Below are positions 22,720-34,559 of a DNA stretch of 64,000 nt, one piece after another. The position numbers were made by a program, and so were the translations under genes. Location: the NCBI RefSeq assembly GCF_000471905.2, contig NW_006499751.1, positions 3,216,259 through 3,280,258 of the forward strand, written 5' to 3'. The notes below the pieces were generated by a model, which did no database searches, was not told the origin of the DNA, and worked only from the letters and a program-made list of their open reading frames with translations. The first letter of the stretch is position 1, and each line of letters opens with the position of its first letter. This DNA is from Amborella trichopoda (lineage: Eukaryota > Streptophyta > Magnoliopsida > Amborellales > Amborellaceae).

Positions 22720-23060
22720 TTCACCATGGAGATAGCTCACCATTCTTGCATAGGAACGTGAAGTGGGATCCCAAGCTCGAAAAACATGGTAGCCCCTAGT
22801 TTAGTCAAAGCATCAGGCTGGATGTTCAATCGCCGTGGTATGTCAATCCATGTGACTTCATCCATCTTCCCAAGGAGGTATCTTGTTGTATTATAGTACG
22901 GCTTGAGCTCATCTTTGTGAGCGTCTTATATCCCTTTTAACTGTCGAACAATTAGCTGGGAATCATCGAAGATAATGAGGGGTCTAAGGTTCAATTCCAA
23001 CATCATATCGAGGCCAATAATTAACGCTTAATACTCCACTTCATTGTTCAAATACTTCTC
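22720..23060 (-). pseudogene. Second (archaeal-like) RNase H domain of element A
   Basis: The minus-strand translation shows GLDMMLELNLRPLIIFDDSQ and the following PRRLNIQPDALTKLGA, the end of the additional RNase H found in Tat-lineage elements. A stop interrupts it. Confidence 0.6.
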
Positions 23061-23199
23061 ATTTAAGGAGAAGGTATACGACAAAAGTCCTTTATCGGGC
23101 GTCATGAACAATATGCTTGCTTCGGCTCCTTTTTCTTTGGAAGCTCCATCAAAGAAAATTTGTCATTGGGCTGGTTCATTTGCCCACATGACTTCTTCG

Positions 23200-23600
23200 T
23201 CAGGTAAATCTTCGTTCAAAGGTGACCTTCGGGCAAGGGATAGGCTGCCAAAAATCAGCTAGGGCTTGCCCCTTGTTAGCCTTCTGTGGAACATAAGTGA
23301 TGTCAAACTCCATAAGGAGTAGGGCGCACTTAACCAAGCATCTGGACAGGATGGGCCGGGTCATTAGATATTTGATTGGGTCAGCATGAGATATCAATTG
23401 TACAGGGTGCGCTAGGAGGTAGTGTCGCAGCTTTTGGGTGGCAAACACTAATGCTAAACACATCTTTTCGATGAGGGTATAGTTGTATTCGGCTGGCATC
23501 GGCTGAGGTAGTGCAACGCCACTTCCTTCCCCTCATCATTATGTTGGGCGAGAAGAGCACCCAAAGATCCTTCGAGAGTTGTGACATATAACATGAACGG
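23200..23600 (-). pseudogene. RNase H region of element A
   Basis: The frame contains NYTLIEKMCLALVFATQKLR, YLLAHPVQLISHADPIKYLM and CALLLMEFDITYVPQKANKG. These match the C-terminal part of the Ty3 RNase H (the EK.CLALV.A..KLRHY block). The upstream part is in another frame, so it is broken. Confidence 0.7.
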
Positions 23601-23833
23601 CTTGTCTGGTATAGGAGCTATCAAGACTAGTGGGTTTAAGATATAGTTTTTGATATCTTGGAAAGCCCTTTTACAAGACTCATCCCATTCAAATGGGACA
23701 TCCTTCTCAAGAGTCAGGAAAAATATTTACATCGCCCTAAGAGGTTGGATATGAACCTTCGTATGTATGCCAAGCGTCCTTAGAGAGATTTTAACTCCCG
23801 CAAGTTCCTTGGTGATGACATCTCTTGTATAGC

Positions 23834-24270
23834 TCATATCTTCATGGGATCTATCTCAATTCCCTGGTGTTTGATGATGATCCCGAGGAATTTTCCAGAC
23901 CTCATCCCAAACGCACATTTTAAGGGGTTCATCTTCAGTCGGTGCTTTCTTAGTCTTTTAAACATGATCTCCAAATTACTAAGGTGAGTAGACCGATTTC
24001 TTGATTTGACTACTAAGTCATCAACATAGCACTCTACGACATCATGTAGAATATCTTCAAATATGACGGTCATAGCGCATTGGTAAGTAGCATCCACATT
24101 CTTCAAACTGAATGGCAAGACTTTATAATAGTAAATCTTCTTTGTGGTCCTGAATGCGTTCAACTCTTCATCTTTGAGAGCCATTCTGATCTAGTTATAA
24201 CCAGAATAACCATCCATGAATGAGAAGGCCTCTCAGGCCATTGTGGAATCAATCATGATTTTCGTGAGGC
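23834..24270 (-). pseudogene. Reverse transcriptase, C-terminal half, element A
   Basis: The minus strand encodes EAFSFMDGYSGYN, then KVLPFSLKNVDATYQ, the catalytic box YVDDLVVKSR and the thumb block KCAFGMRSGKFLGIII. The polymerase palm is recognisable, but stop codons occur (one before EAFSF, one in YN*I). The N-terminal fingers lie at about 38977-39121, on the other side of element B. Confidence 0.8.
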
Positions 24271-25511
24271 TGTAGATACCCTACTTTAAATCTGACAAGT
24301 TCTATGGTTTTCTCAAACTCTTAAGATCAAATTTGCCTAGTAAACCCAAAATCCATAGGGCACACAACTTACCCTGTGAGCCGGAACCATTATGCTAGCC
24401 CAGAACCCAGCAAATGCCTATTTTAACCAGAAATCCAGCAAACACGTTGTTTTACTAAAAAACTCATTAAAAATAGTAAAAAAATCTAGTTTGACCAAAA
24501 GTTTCTCTGAGAGCTTCACAAGATTGAGGAAGACACCCAAATTGAAAAAGATCAATTTGGACAAGTTTTGGTTTGGGGGACACGGGGTGTGCCACCCAAG
24601 TGACACAAGGTGTGTCGCCCAATCCATCTTGCAAATGCCCTATTATACCCCAAAACTCATTAAAGATAGTAAAAAAATCCGTTTTGACCGAAATGTTTTC
24701 TGGTAGCTTCAAAAGACGCTAAGGAACATACTAGAAGTGAAAAATCTCAATTTGGATCAAATTTACTTTGTGCGACATGGGGCATGCCACCCAGGCAACA
24801 CGACCCGTGCCGCCTAGCCTTGGGTGACACGACCCGTGCCGCCCAAATCCGTGCCCCAAATTTTGATATGTTTGACTCAGGGTTTGTTAGTTATGGATGT
24901 ATATCCTTTCAACAGGTCTTGACCCTTGTATATCCATTTTTTGTGGCTACTTAAGGGCAGATGAAGTTAGAAATGGGAGAGACAAACGAACTTCTTCGAA
25001 AAAGGCTGAAAACCCTAGGAAAGAGTTAGCTTCAAAAACCCTAGCTTCCTGAAACCCTAACCTTAAGCCAAAAGCCTAGATCTCTAGCACACAACAACAC
25101 TAGTTATAGAACTATCTCCATGGCACAACCACCTGGTACATCACAGATCTGCTGGTCAACATCCGAATCAGAGAGGCAAAGAGGACGCTGATGTTGTGCG
25201 AGCCCTCGAAGTCTCGGGAGTTCCGGGCAGTCTGGCCTGGTTTGGTATCATTTTCTTCCTTTGTTTTACTATTTTAACTTTCTTTTTATCTTATGTTGAT
25301 AATTTTTCTTTAAAAAATCATGTTTTTTGTGCTTTGGATCATGTTGGCTCCGCCACATATCTGAGAGCAGATCTGCTTGTTTCTGGGTAGATCTGGCCTC
25401 AGATCTGAATTCGATTTTTCCTACTTGTTTTCCATTTCATTTTTATCAGTTTAAAGTGTTAGATCAGAGTGATCTACATCCGCATATCTCTTCTATTTTG
25501 TGCTGTAAACA
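24271..25511 (+). repeat. 5' LTR of element B
   Basis: Starts TGTAGATACCC and ends ...TGCTGTAAACA just before the primer-binding-like site. It contains an internal duplication of about 200 bp: the ACTCATTAAAAATAGTAAAA block near 24462 returns near 24655. It also carries several copies of the GGCGACAC/GTGCCGCCC motif. Confidence 0.8.
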
Positions 25512-25513
25512 GT

Positions 25514-25531
25514 TTGGCGCCCACCATGGTG
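25514..25531 (+). other. Primer-binding-like site of element B
   Basis: TTGGCGCCCACCATGGTGC lies directly after the LTR end. The TGGCGCCCACC.TGGGG form is common in plant Tat-type elements. The primer tRNA was not identified. Confidence 0.5.
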
Positions 25532-27540
25532 CATATCGAGTGTGATCCGATCTGCTCGGATCACAGATCTGCAGGAATGTTCTAGGTACCATTTTGTGAC
25601 TGTTACCAAAGTTTCAGGTCAAATAAAATATTTAAAAATACAAAAAAAATAGTTTTCTGATAGATTTGCAGTCCCCTCCTGTCACTTTATTTTAATTTAT
25701 TTTCATCAAAATCGATATTATTTGTTATTTCTCCAAGTTTACATTAAGCTTATTCTATCAATATATACAATAAAAAAATATTAAAAATAATAAAAAAATT
25801 TGTTTTGGCGACACTCGGTGTGCTGCCCAGGCGACATGGATCGTGCTGCCTAAGTCCAGGGGGACACGCCCTCTGGTGCCCCCGTCGCCCTAGCCAGATT
25901 TTTTTGAAATTTTTCTCATTTGTTTTGGGGTCTCTTTTTCTTGATACGGGTCTGTTTTATCTCTATTCTTCTATTTTACTCGTTTTTAATTTTAATTCAT
26001 AAAAAAAGTCTGATTTTTATGCTTCTGCAAGTTTCAATAGCTTTATTTCATCAAGATCAACAAGANNNNNNNNNNNNNNNNNNNNNNNNNNNNNNNNNNN
26101 NNNNNNNNNNNNNNNNNNNNNNNNNNNNNNNNNNNNNNNNNNNNNNNNNNNNNNNNNNNNNNNNNNNNNNNNNNNNNNNNNNNNNNNNNNNNNNNNNNNN
26201 NNNNNNNNNNNNNNNNNNNNNNNNNNNNNNNNNNNNNNNNNNNNNNNNNNNNNNNNNNNNNNNNNNNNNNNNNNNNNNNNNNNNNNNNNNNNNNNNNNNN
26301 NNNNNNNNNNNNNNNNNNNNNNNNNNNNNNNNNNNNNNNNNNNNNNNNNNNNNNNNNNNNNNNNNNNNNNNNNNNNNNNNNNNNNNNNNNNNNNNNNNNN
26401 NNNNNNNNNNNNNNNNNNNNNNNNNNNNNNNNNNNNNNNNNNNNNNNNNNNNNNNNNNNNNNNNNNNNNNNNNNNNNNNNNNNNNNNNNNNNNNNNNNNN
26501 NNNNNNNNNNNNNNNNNNNNNNNNNNNNNNNNNNNNNNNNNNNNNNNNNNNNNNNNNNNNNNNNNNNNNNNNNNNNNNNNNNNNNNNNNNNNNNNNNNNN
26601 NCAGGGCGACACGGTCTATGCCGCCCTATCACAGAGGTCCCATAAAAATTCTGGGACCCCACAGGCCTGTTCCAGATCCTTTTTTGTGCTTGGTCACCAA
26701 TTTTGCTTGTTCACCAATTTTTGGCTTAAAATATTTTTTTAAAAAATATAAAAAAACTATTTTGCTTCAAATAAGTCTGTCTTGCTCTTTACTTTTTCTT
26801 TTTTATTTTAGTTTGTTAATTTTGACTAAAACCATGTTTTTTATGCTTTCACCACCTTAGTTTAAATGTGTTTCATCAAACTTAAAAAGATAATAAATAA
26901 ATAAATAAATAAATAATACATAGAGGGTTGCTCGTACCCTCCCTGAATCATGTCCCGTTCGATTCACCCTCGACCTTGGCCTGCTCTTCTTAGCACGGAC
27001 TGTGCCTGGTTTCACTGCTTTGACCATACATTCTTAAGGGTTCCTCACCCCTCCATCTATACTGTGCCTTGAGCGAGTTTTGCCTCGAAGCACGCATCGC
27101 TAGGCGTGATCAGCGCCGAGCGAGCGCTCACTTGTTTTCTTTCTTATTGTGTGCTTGTGTGCTTGACTTTATTTTCATTTGCGTGCTTCTTTACATACTC
27201 TAGCACACACCGACCGGGAATTCTAGAAAATCATAAAACAAATTTTTCAAAAACCCCAAAATCCACGTTATTGGCGTGAGGGGAACCCAGCTTTGAGAGT
27301 TGAGGCGGTTGAGATTCGCGTAACTTTAACTGTGAGAACTCGTCCGTAATCATTTACCTCAAAGCAACTCCGCGTATAGTAGGACCTGGCAACATCCTAT
27401 AACAGGAGGCCAAGACTTATGCGGGGACCTATATCAGCCTAGCTGCATTTCAGTAGTTTGGAACCCACTCTCAAGCGAAGCCTACCTATAGTACTATACT
27501 AGGTCAAACCTTTTCATGTGCTTGCTTGCTTATTGATCTT
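25532..27540 (+). other. Leader of element B with extra LTR-like blocks and a gap
   Basis: No coding. Blocks near 25590-26060 and 26690-26860 resemble the U5 part of the LTR (AAAAAA-rich followed by TTTTTATGCTT) and contain the GGCGACAC motif again. An (AAAT)n run lies at 26890-26917. It includes the 536-N gap. Confidence 0.5.
26066..26601. other. Assembly gap (536 N)
   Basis: A run of N in the leader of element B, flanked on both sides by LTR-like repeats. This is a likely cause of assembly failure. Confidence 0.98.
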
Positions 27541-27549
27541 GGGTCTCAG

Positions 27550-28210
27550 CCTGAATCTCTTTTGGTCCAAGTTGAACCCTCTGGGTTTAGGTTCAGACTT
27601 ATACCCAGCCTAACCCAGGTCCGAACCAGGTTTCGCCTTGGTTCAAACCTAAGCCCCCTCTTTGTCTGAGCCGAAAGCTCATTCCTAGCTCATCTTTGAT
27701 CCAGTCCAGGTCCACGTCTAGTCTGATCATTAAAACTCTCTGGGTCCAAGTTCAGGCTTATACCTAGCCTAGCCCAAGTTCGAACCAGGTTTCGCCTTGA
27801 TCCGAACTTAGGCCCCCTCTTAATCCGAGCCGAAGGCTCATTCTTTGTTCATCTTTGATCAAGTCCGGGTCCATACTTGGCCTGATCATTAAAACTCTCT
27901 GGGTCCAAGTTCAGGCTAATACCCAGCCTAGCCCAAGTCCAAACTAGGTTCACACCCAGGTCTGAACTTAGGCCCCCTTTTTTGTCCGAGCCAAGAGCTC
28001 GCACCTAAACCATCTTTGATCCAGTCCGGGTCTACACCCATTCTGAGTTTCACAATCCTCTAGCTCCAAGCTCAGGTTTGCACCCAGCTCAGTCCAGGTC
28101 CATGCCAAGCTCACACACCCAGGTCTGAACTTAGACCCACTCTTGGTCCGAGCCGAGACTCGCACCCATCTAGTGTAGATCTTAGTCCAGGTTCTAGCAT
28201 AGGTTTAAGT
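27550..28210 (+). repeat. About 160-bp tandem repeat in the leader, four copies
   Basis: The block CTGGGTCCAAGTTCAGGCTT then CCCAGCCTAGCCCAAGT recurs at about 27581, 27741, 27899 and 28061, with GAGCCGAAGGCTCAT in between. Copies diverge progressively. It ends just before the gag frame. Confidence 0.85.
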
Positions 28211-28419
28211 TTAGAGTTGGCTCTAGAGCTAGACTAGGCTACCCTAGTTTAAGGTTTGAACCGAAACCCATTGAGTCTAGCAAGTCTAGATTCCATGCTA
28301 GTCTTGGCCTTAGTTTTAATTAAGGTTTTACCCTTAAAGTCTAGCTGAGTCTGCCCTAGGTCATCAAGTTTAGATCTTACCTAAGCCTAGATTCTAGAAC
28401 CCAACCAAAGAAAGTCATC

Positions 28420-29487
28420 ATGTCTGTTACCCTAGGCGATTATGATGACCGCTCCACGGCTGACTCTAAACAGAACCTTCCCAAACTTAGGGACCAGTGT
28501 GCTGCAATCCCTTGGGATTACGGCCAGAACTCAGACCAATCCATTATCCATCGTCCAGGTCTTCAATTAGAAGCTGAGTCTCAAGGATCCACTCCTAACC
28601 CTGAGCTCTGTATGGTACAAAAAGTTAGCTCTGCCTGAAACGTATTGAACAACCAGGGGGTCCGGCTGGGCATTGTCCTATAGGGAACATTATGTAGCCA
28701 CAGTAGGAGCTGTCTGACCTTAGGCAACCAAAGCAGGAGTCGTGCCAAGGAAGAAGTTCATGCGGCATCTAACACCAATTCCCACAACTCGAACCAAGAT
28801 AACCCCGAGATGCAACGGTCTCAGAACCAAGACTCACCTAGGTCTAGGAGATCTAACCCAACCTCGAGCCACCGTAGTACATCCCACGATGTCTTGAACA
28901 TTGTACACAGCCAAGGCGTTAATCTAAACCAACCCTTAGGCGAGATAGCCATCCAGGCTGCCCTCAAAAGTCTAGTTGACTTAGGTTACACAGTTCATGC
29001 CCCAGTTCATGGGTCGGTCAAAAACCAACCTAATAGCATGGGTCAACCCATAACACAGCCAAGATAGTTGATTCGTCAATCGGTCCCTCTTGTGTATCTG
29101 GTCCAACCAACCGTGCAGATTCTGCAGCCGGTGGCGATGCCTATGGGTCAGTACGCCCCTCAAAAACAAATGTCTCAAACCACCCCGGTGATCGCGGTCC
29201 ATCAACCTCAGGCCCATACAAGGCCACATCTACCCCAAATCTCAACTTACCAATCTACACTTGGGAACCCACCAACCAGTGGGCCTACTCTCATGTCGAA
29301 TACTCAACAAGAAGGCACCTTAAAAAAAATACAAGATAGGCTTGTAAGGATGGGTATGCATGAAATCCTACCCCAAAGGCCTATTTTCAGGAGACCCTTG
29401 GAGGCATGGAAGAATTTTCCCCTGGGTTTGTCATCCCAGAGTTTAAAAACAAATTCAATGGGAAGAATGGCCCAGATATTCATGTGA
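28420..29487 (+). pseudogene. Gag N-terminal region of element B
   Basis: Three successive frames (28420-28638, 28810-29067, 29068-29487) separated by stops. The protein is low-complexity, rich in Gln, Pro and Ser, with a more conserved end leading into the capsid. This is the variable N-terminal part of a Tat-type gag. Confidence 0.55.
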
Positions 29488-30090
29488 ACACGTACCTCCT
29501 CTCCATTCGAGCCTTGCCAGATAGGCCTAACCAGTTGAAGGCCCTATTTTCACAAACTTTGACTGATGAGGCTTTAAACTGGCATAGGAGAATAATGACC
29601 TCTCAACCATACATAACTCCAGATGAAATGTTCAACTAGTTCGTCTCTCATTACCGTGGGTCGACACCAAGATCTCTTTCCCTAGGTGAGCTCAGAGCAT
29701 CCAAACAAAACCCATGAGAATCCTTCTAGGATTTTATAGGTCGATTCCGTGAGGCGGCGATGCGAGTCATCAAATGTCCACTTACGGACCTAGCTAAAAT
29801 CTCCATGGCCTTACAAAATGCAGCCGGCTAAAATCTCCATGGCCTTACAAAATGCAGCTCTTGGATATAGGACCTTCTTTAGCCAGGGACTTATCACTCA
29901 CTCTTTCGACTCCATGATCGAGTGGGTGGCGCGACACGAAAGGGCAAGAGGGACACCCCTCAGCACTAGGCCCGATAACAAACCCATCACGATTCCCCAA
30001 AATAAAAATAAGAGTAACGACAAGGAGAAAGCTTTTGGTCAGGTTAACAAAATTGTTGTTAATGGACCGGTTCAACACTCAAAACAATAA
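29406..30090 (+). pseudogene. Gag capsid-like region of element B
   Basis: Contains FVIPEFKNKFNGKNGPDIHV, a LFSQTLTDEALNWHRRI block and, after a stop, ESF.DFIGRFREAAMRV and SMIEWVARHERARG. The tryptophan block in LNWH and the R..E segment match plant Ty3 retrotransposon capsids. A 34-bp tandem duplication at about 29794-29861 shifts the frame. Confidence 0.75.
29794..29861 (+). repeat. 34-bp tandem duplication inside gag
   Basis: CTAAAATCTCCATGGCCTTA and what follows is repeated with a 34-bp period (29794 and 29828). Because 34 is not a multiple of three, it breaks the reading frame. Confidence 0.9.
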
Positions 30091-30251
30091 TAGGAATCAA
30101 AATTGAAGGGGTCAGCTTAGAGCTAACGCTCAAAATAACAATCAAAGGCCAGAGGACAACTTCACTTCTCTCAAGAACCTATTAGAAAAGCTGCTAGAGT
30201 TACTCTTGAATAAAAACATGGTTCAACTCTTGCCACCATCTGAACCACCAT

Positions 30252-30400
30252 TTGAGGTTAAGGATAAGAACAAATGGTGCAAGTGGCGCCCATGATACCC
30301 AAAATTGTTTCTACTTGAAGCGGGTGATTCAAGGGTTGATTAATAGGGGCGACATCACTGTCGGACCTATAAATCAACCTGTTGAAGAACCTATCAAAAA
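30252..30400 (+). pseudogene. Zinc-knuckle-like end of gag, element B
   Basis: KWCKW followed, in a different frame, by HDTQNCFYLKRVIQGLI resembles the CX2H...HX4C knuckle of Tat-type gags (compare element A, 41632-42201). A frameshift splits the motif. Confidence 0.45.
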
Positions 30401-31546
30401 ATGGGTATTTTCACAATCCCGCTCCCCAAAAATACGGCCACAACGATCGAAGAATCAGGAGCTCCAAGTAACTCAAAGGAGGATGTTATCATTCACATGA
30501 TTGAAAATGGAGACGAAGAAGATGATCCCAACCAATTCATATTTGCTTGTGATCATCATCTTCAAGAAGTTGAAGAAGATCTTTTGAGTCTTCTTAGAGG
30601 AAACTCTTCGTCCCCAAACTCTGATGATCCTCTTAAGTGGGACCAGTATGACGAAGATGATGCCCTCGAGATTGACTTGGTCAAAGCTAATGAAAAGGGA
30701 TCATCTTTCAAACAAGGGGTCAACACCCCGAGGTCTCCTATTACTCTCGCTAGGGCTGACCCTATCGAGCTCCAGGGTGGTGAAGTTGATCCCTTAACCC
30801 AAAGAGGTCCAATGTTCAAACCCATCCAACTGATGGCAGACACGCTTGATGAAATAATGGGAGCCACTTCAACAGCCAAACCACCAGCAAGGGTTGCGGA
30901 TCATGAACCTAATAAAAGAACTCAAGGATTCGCAACCACCTATGATCTACCGACTCATCTCGAGAATATCCAGGCTCAAATCTCCATCTTGGAGCTGCTT
31001 GCGAATTTACCTGCACATAGAGTGCAAATTGAAAAGGTTCTTGCTAAGACCCACATCTCAAGCAACACACAACCGGATGAGTTGTGCAGGATGATCAACC
31101 AACTAATGGCACCAATGCCAATCATATTCACGGACAATGACATCCCAGCTAATGTCAATCACTTTCACGTCCAACCTCTTCATATCGCTATTTTCATGAA
31201 AGGATATGAGATAAGGAGAGTGATGGTTCATAATGGGGCAACCTTGAATATATGCTCTATGAAAATGGTGAAGCAGATAGGCAAAAGCTCAGATGATTTT
31301 GAGTTGTTCCAACTAACTATCGTTGCATATGATGGGACCAAGTGGCAGGTTGAGGGCATATTGCCTATCACACTCAAGATTGGCCCCACCATTCAACTGG
31401 TAAAGTTTTATGTCTTGGACATAAAACCTTCTTTCAACATGCTGCTAGGAAGACCCTGGCTCCATGAAAACCTCGTGGTCGCCTCCATGCTACATCAATG
31501 CCTAAATTTTCCAACAAAAAATGGCATTGCAAAAGGTTTGTGCTGA
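30401..31546 (+). pseudogene. Protease region of element B
   Basis: A 381-codon open frame starting with an acidic linker. Near codons 270-285 it has RRVMVHNGATLNICSMKM, the retropepsin active-site loop with His in place of the catalytic Asp. It then has YDGTKWQVEGILPI and SFNMLLGRPWLHENLVVASM, the second conserved protease block. The substituted catalytic residue indicates an inactive enzyme. Confidence 0.8.
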
Positions 31547-32061
31547 CCCCCCCTTCTTTTCTTAATCCTAGCACGCATAGTGGAAAGCTAGCCGTAGGGG
31601 TCGAGCTCGGGGAAATCCCGCTTGCTTCCTTCAAGCAAGCTGATTGTGCCACCTTATGCCTAGAAGCCGGTGACCCTGTTCCTCAAATTTTGCAAACTTC
31701 CACGTCGATGGAGGACATTATTCAATCTCAACATCGATATGGTTTTGGGTCCCTCGAAGCTTGGCACATGCTCCTCTCCCAAGGCTTCCAACCTGGTTAT
31801 GGTCTGGGAAGTCAAGAGCAAGGCGTAAAGGAAGAGATTTCTGCATCCCCAGAAGCCAAAACTGGAAAAGGGAATCGAAGAGGGCTCAAGTGTACTCTCA
31901 CCGTATTTCAAAGCCGGATAAAGCCTTCAAGCCGTGCATGCTTCATATCAGGGGGCATTCAAAGCCTCGATCCTCTCAATGCCCGTCCTTCAAAACAGCC
32001 AAAGGTGATCCTTGATTCCCCAATAGGGAATAACCCTTCTTCTACATCTCAACACACATAA
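31498..32061 (+). pseudogene. G-patch-like linker of element B
   Basis: The frame overlaps the end of the protease frame and contains QSQHRYGFGSLEAW and GFQPGYGLGSQEQG, a glycine-rich G-patch-like motif found between protease and RT in plant Tat elements. It ends in a stop at 32061. Confidence 0.6.
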
Positions 32062-32399
32062 GAACTGGAAATTGAAGACCTTTTTGCTGACCTGGATTTG
32101 AAGGTATGTATAATCGACTCTAACACAGCCAAGCATGCTCATCGGCCTACTCAAACTCAGGAATGGACGTGGTCGATCACTCCTTTATCCCAAGAATCGT
32201 TGGAAGCATACCAGCGACACCACTAAGTCCCGGTGCCAAAAAATGGATAGGCGCATGGTGGCCATGAAACCGCCCTGTGCATCCGGTACCCAACATTTCT
32301 CTCGCGAGTCTCATAAGAGATACCTTTTGCAACATTTCAAAAACCGAGGAAAATTCAAAACATGATAAAGCTGATAATAATGGCAAATAATTTTAAAAA

Positions 32400-33382
32400 A
32401 TGGTGCACACTCAAGATAACCTAATAACGGTGCATAATACCCAAGGCGATGAATTGGATGACCAAAATGAAGATCAAGAGCGTCAAGAGTCTGAAGAAAT
32501 CTCTCAACTTGAGGAACTTACTTCCCATGTTGAGCAATTCAAGAAGAGGTTCGATGGTGATCCAATGGCTATCATCAAAGAGATGATTGACATAAACCTA
32601 GGAACTGAGAAGGACCCAAGGTTAACCAAGATTGGAACCTCCTTATCTTCTGAGGAGTGGGAAAATGTGATTTCCTTTATCAAGGAATATTGCGATGTCT
32701 TCGTTTGGTCATACGATGATATGCCAGGGCTAGATCCCACATTGGGGCAACATCACCTAATATTCAACAAAGGGGCAAAGCCTGTAAAGCAAAAAGTCCG
32801 ATGTCAAAAGGCCCACCTTGAGCTCAAAATTAAAGAAGAAATAGACAAACTGCTCAAGGGAAAGTTCATTAGCCCTGTCGATTACTCAGAATGGTTGGCC
32901 AACATAGTGGTCGTACCAAGAAAGATGGGAAGATCCGAGTGTGTGTCGACTATCGAGACCTCAACAAGGCATGTCCAAAGGATAACTTCCCGTTACCAAG
33001 CATAGATGCCTTGGTCGACAACACTGCGGGGCACGAGATGTTGTCATTCATGGACGGTTTCTTGGGTTACAACCAGATCCTCATGGCAGAAGAAGACCAA
33101 ACCAAGACTTCATTCATAATGCAATGAGCAACCTACTGCTACAAAGTCATGCCCTTTGGCCTCAAAAATGCAGGAGCAACTTATCAATGGGCAATGACTA
33201 GTATCTTCTACGATCTAATCCATACAATTATGGAAGACTATGTCGACGACATTCTGGTCAAGTCAAAGACCAGGTCTGATCATCTCACCAACCTGAGAAC
33301 TATTTTTGAAAGACTCCAAAAACATCAACTCAAACTCCATCCACAAAATGTGCCTTTGGAGTTGAATCTGGCAAATTACTAG
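32400..33382 (+). pseudogene. Reverse transcriptase of element B
   Basis: Encoded in two frames. First comes a connector ending in FISPVDYSEWLANIVVV. After a frameshift near 32920 come KIRVCVDYRDLNKACPKDNF, MDGFLGYNQI, a stop at 33125-33127, then VMPFGLKNAGATYQ and the catalytic box YVDDILVKSKTR. All the usual RT blocks are recognisable, so domain identity is certain, but the frame is disrupted at two points. Confidence 0.9.
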
Positions 33383-34050
33383 GCTTTATAGTGAGCCAAA
33401 GAGGCATTGAGGTGGACCCATCCAAAATACGAGCCATCATTGAAATGCCTCCTCCCTGGAACATTAGAGAAATCTGTGGGCTTCAAGGCCGCAGATAAGC
33501 CATAAGGCATTTCATTTCACAACTGGTAAATAAGTGCACACCATTCAATAGACTCCTTAAGAAGGCCACCCCATTCATATGAGACAATGTATACCAAGTA
33601 ACGTTCGATCAAATCAAGGAGTACCTCACAAAACCTCCCATACTTAGTCCTCCTAGTCTAGATAAACCCATGGTCCTATACATGTCAGTAAAGGACGAGA
33701 CTATGAGGGCAATGTTAGGACAATATAACGACCATGGAAAAGAACAAACGATATACAATATCAGCAAAGCCATGGTAAATTATGAGACAAGATACACGGA
33801 TGTGTAGAAACACTTCTTAACACTTGTGTGGGCCATGCAGAAACTAAGACATTATGTCTTATCACATTCTATAAAGCTCATATAAAAAATTGACCCACTC
33901 AAGTACCTATTGGAGAGGCTAGTCCTCAATGGACATTTGGCGAAGTGGAGAATGCTATTGAGAGAGTTCGAGATTGAGTATGTCACTCAAAAATCGTTCA
34001 AAGGACAAGTCATTGCTGACCACTTAGCTGAACACGTACTGCTAGACAAT
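33383..34050 (+). pseudogene. RT thumb and RNase H of element B
   Basis: Plus-strand translation with several stops shows KCTPFNRLLKKATPF, FDQIKEYLTKPPILSPP, then HFLTLVWAMQKLRHYVLSH and IEYVTQKSFKGQVIADHLAE, the Ty3 RNase H landmarks. Only the last part (33910 onward) is open. Confidence 0.75.
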
Positions 34051-34079
34051 ATTCCTGTTAACACGGATCTCCCTGATGA

Positions 34080-34480
34080 GAACCTCTTCACAATTGAGGA
34101 TTCAATTTGTGAGCTATACTTTGATGGTGCAAAGAACGAATACGGGTCAGGTATAGGAGTCATACTATGCTCACCCGAGAAAATTTTAATGCCAACAGCC
34201 ATTAGGTTGAATTTCTCATGTGCCAATAACATAGCTGAATATGAAGCCTTAATAGCTGGACTTGAGAATGCCATGAGAATGAAAATCCAGCAAATATGAG
34301 TGATTGGTGACTCCTTACTCATCATAAACCAAGTTTAAGGGATTTGGAGGGTGAAAGAAGAAAAACTCAAACCCTATCAAGAAAAGGTGGAAAAGATGAT
34401 TCCATACTTTAAGAAAATCACCTTTCAACACATAACTAGGGAAATGCCTTCGAAGGTTTTTGATGGGATTCTTGGTAAGA
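34080..34480 (+). pseudogene. Second RNase H (Tat-type) of element B
   Basis: ICELYFDGAKNEYGSGIGVI starts an RNase H fold, with SCANNIAEYEALIAGLENAM and IGDSLLIINQV following. A second RNase H between RH and integrase is the hallmark of plant Tat elements. Stops at 34299 and near 34337 break it. Confidence 0.8.
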
Positions 34481-34559
34481 GGCGATCTCCTGTTCAAGAA
34501 ATCCTTCGATGACATCATTCTATGGTGTCTCGATCAGCCAGAAATTGACCAAGTATTAA

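Larger units (their letters stand above)
22650..24270 (-). mobile_element. Element A (Tat-like), part left of the element B insertion
   Basis: On the minus strand this carries the C-terminal half of reverse transcriptase, the RNase H and a second RNase H-like domain, then stops at about 22650 before integrase. Its other half is at 38972-42201. The RT is cut exactly at the element B boundaries. Confidence 0.75.

Noticed and set aside
25920..26662. Open frames of 190-240 codons
   Set aside because: Almost all codons are N from the assembly gap.
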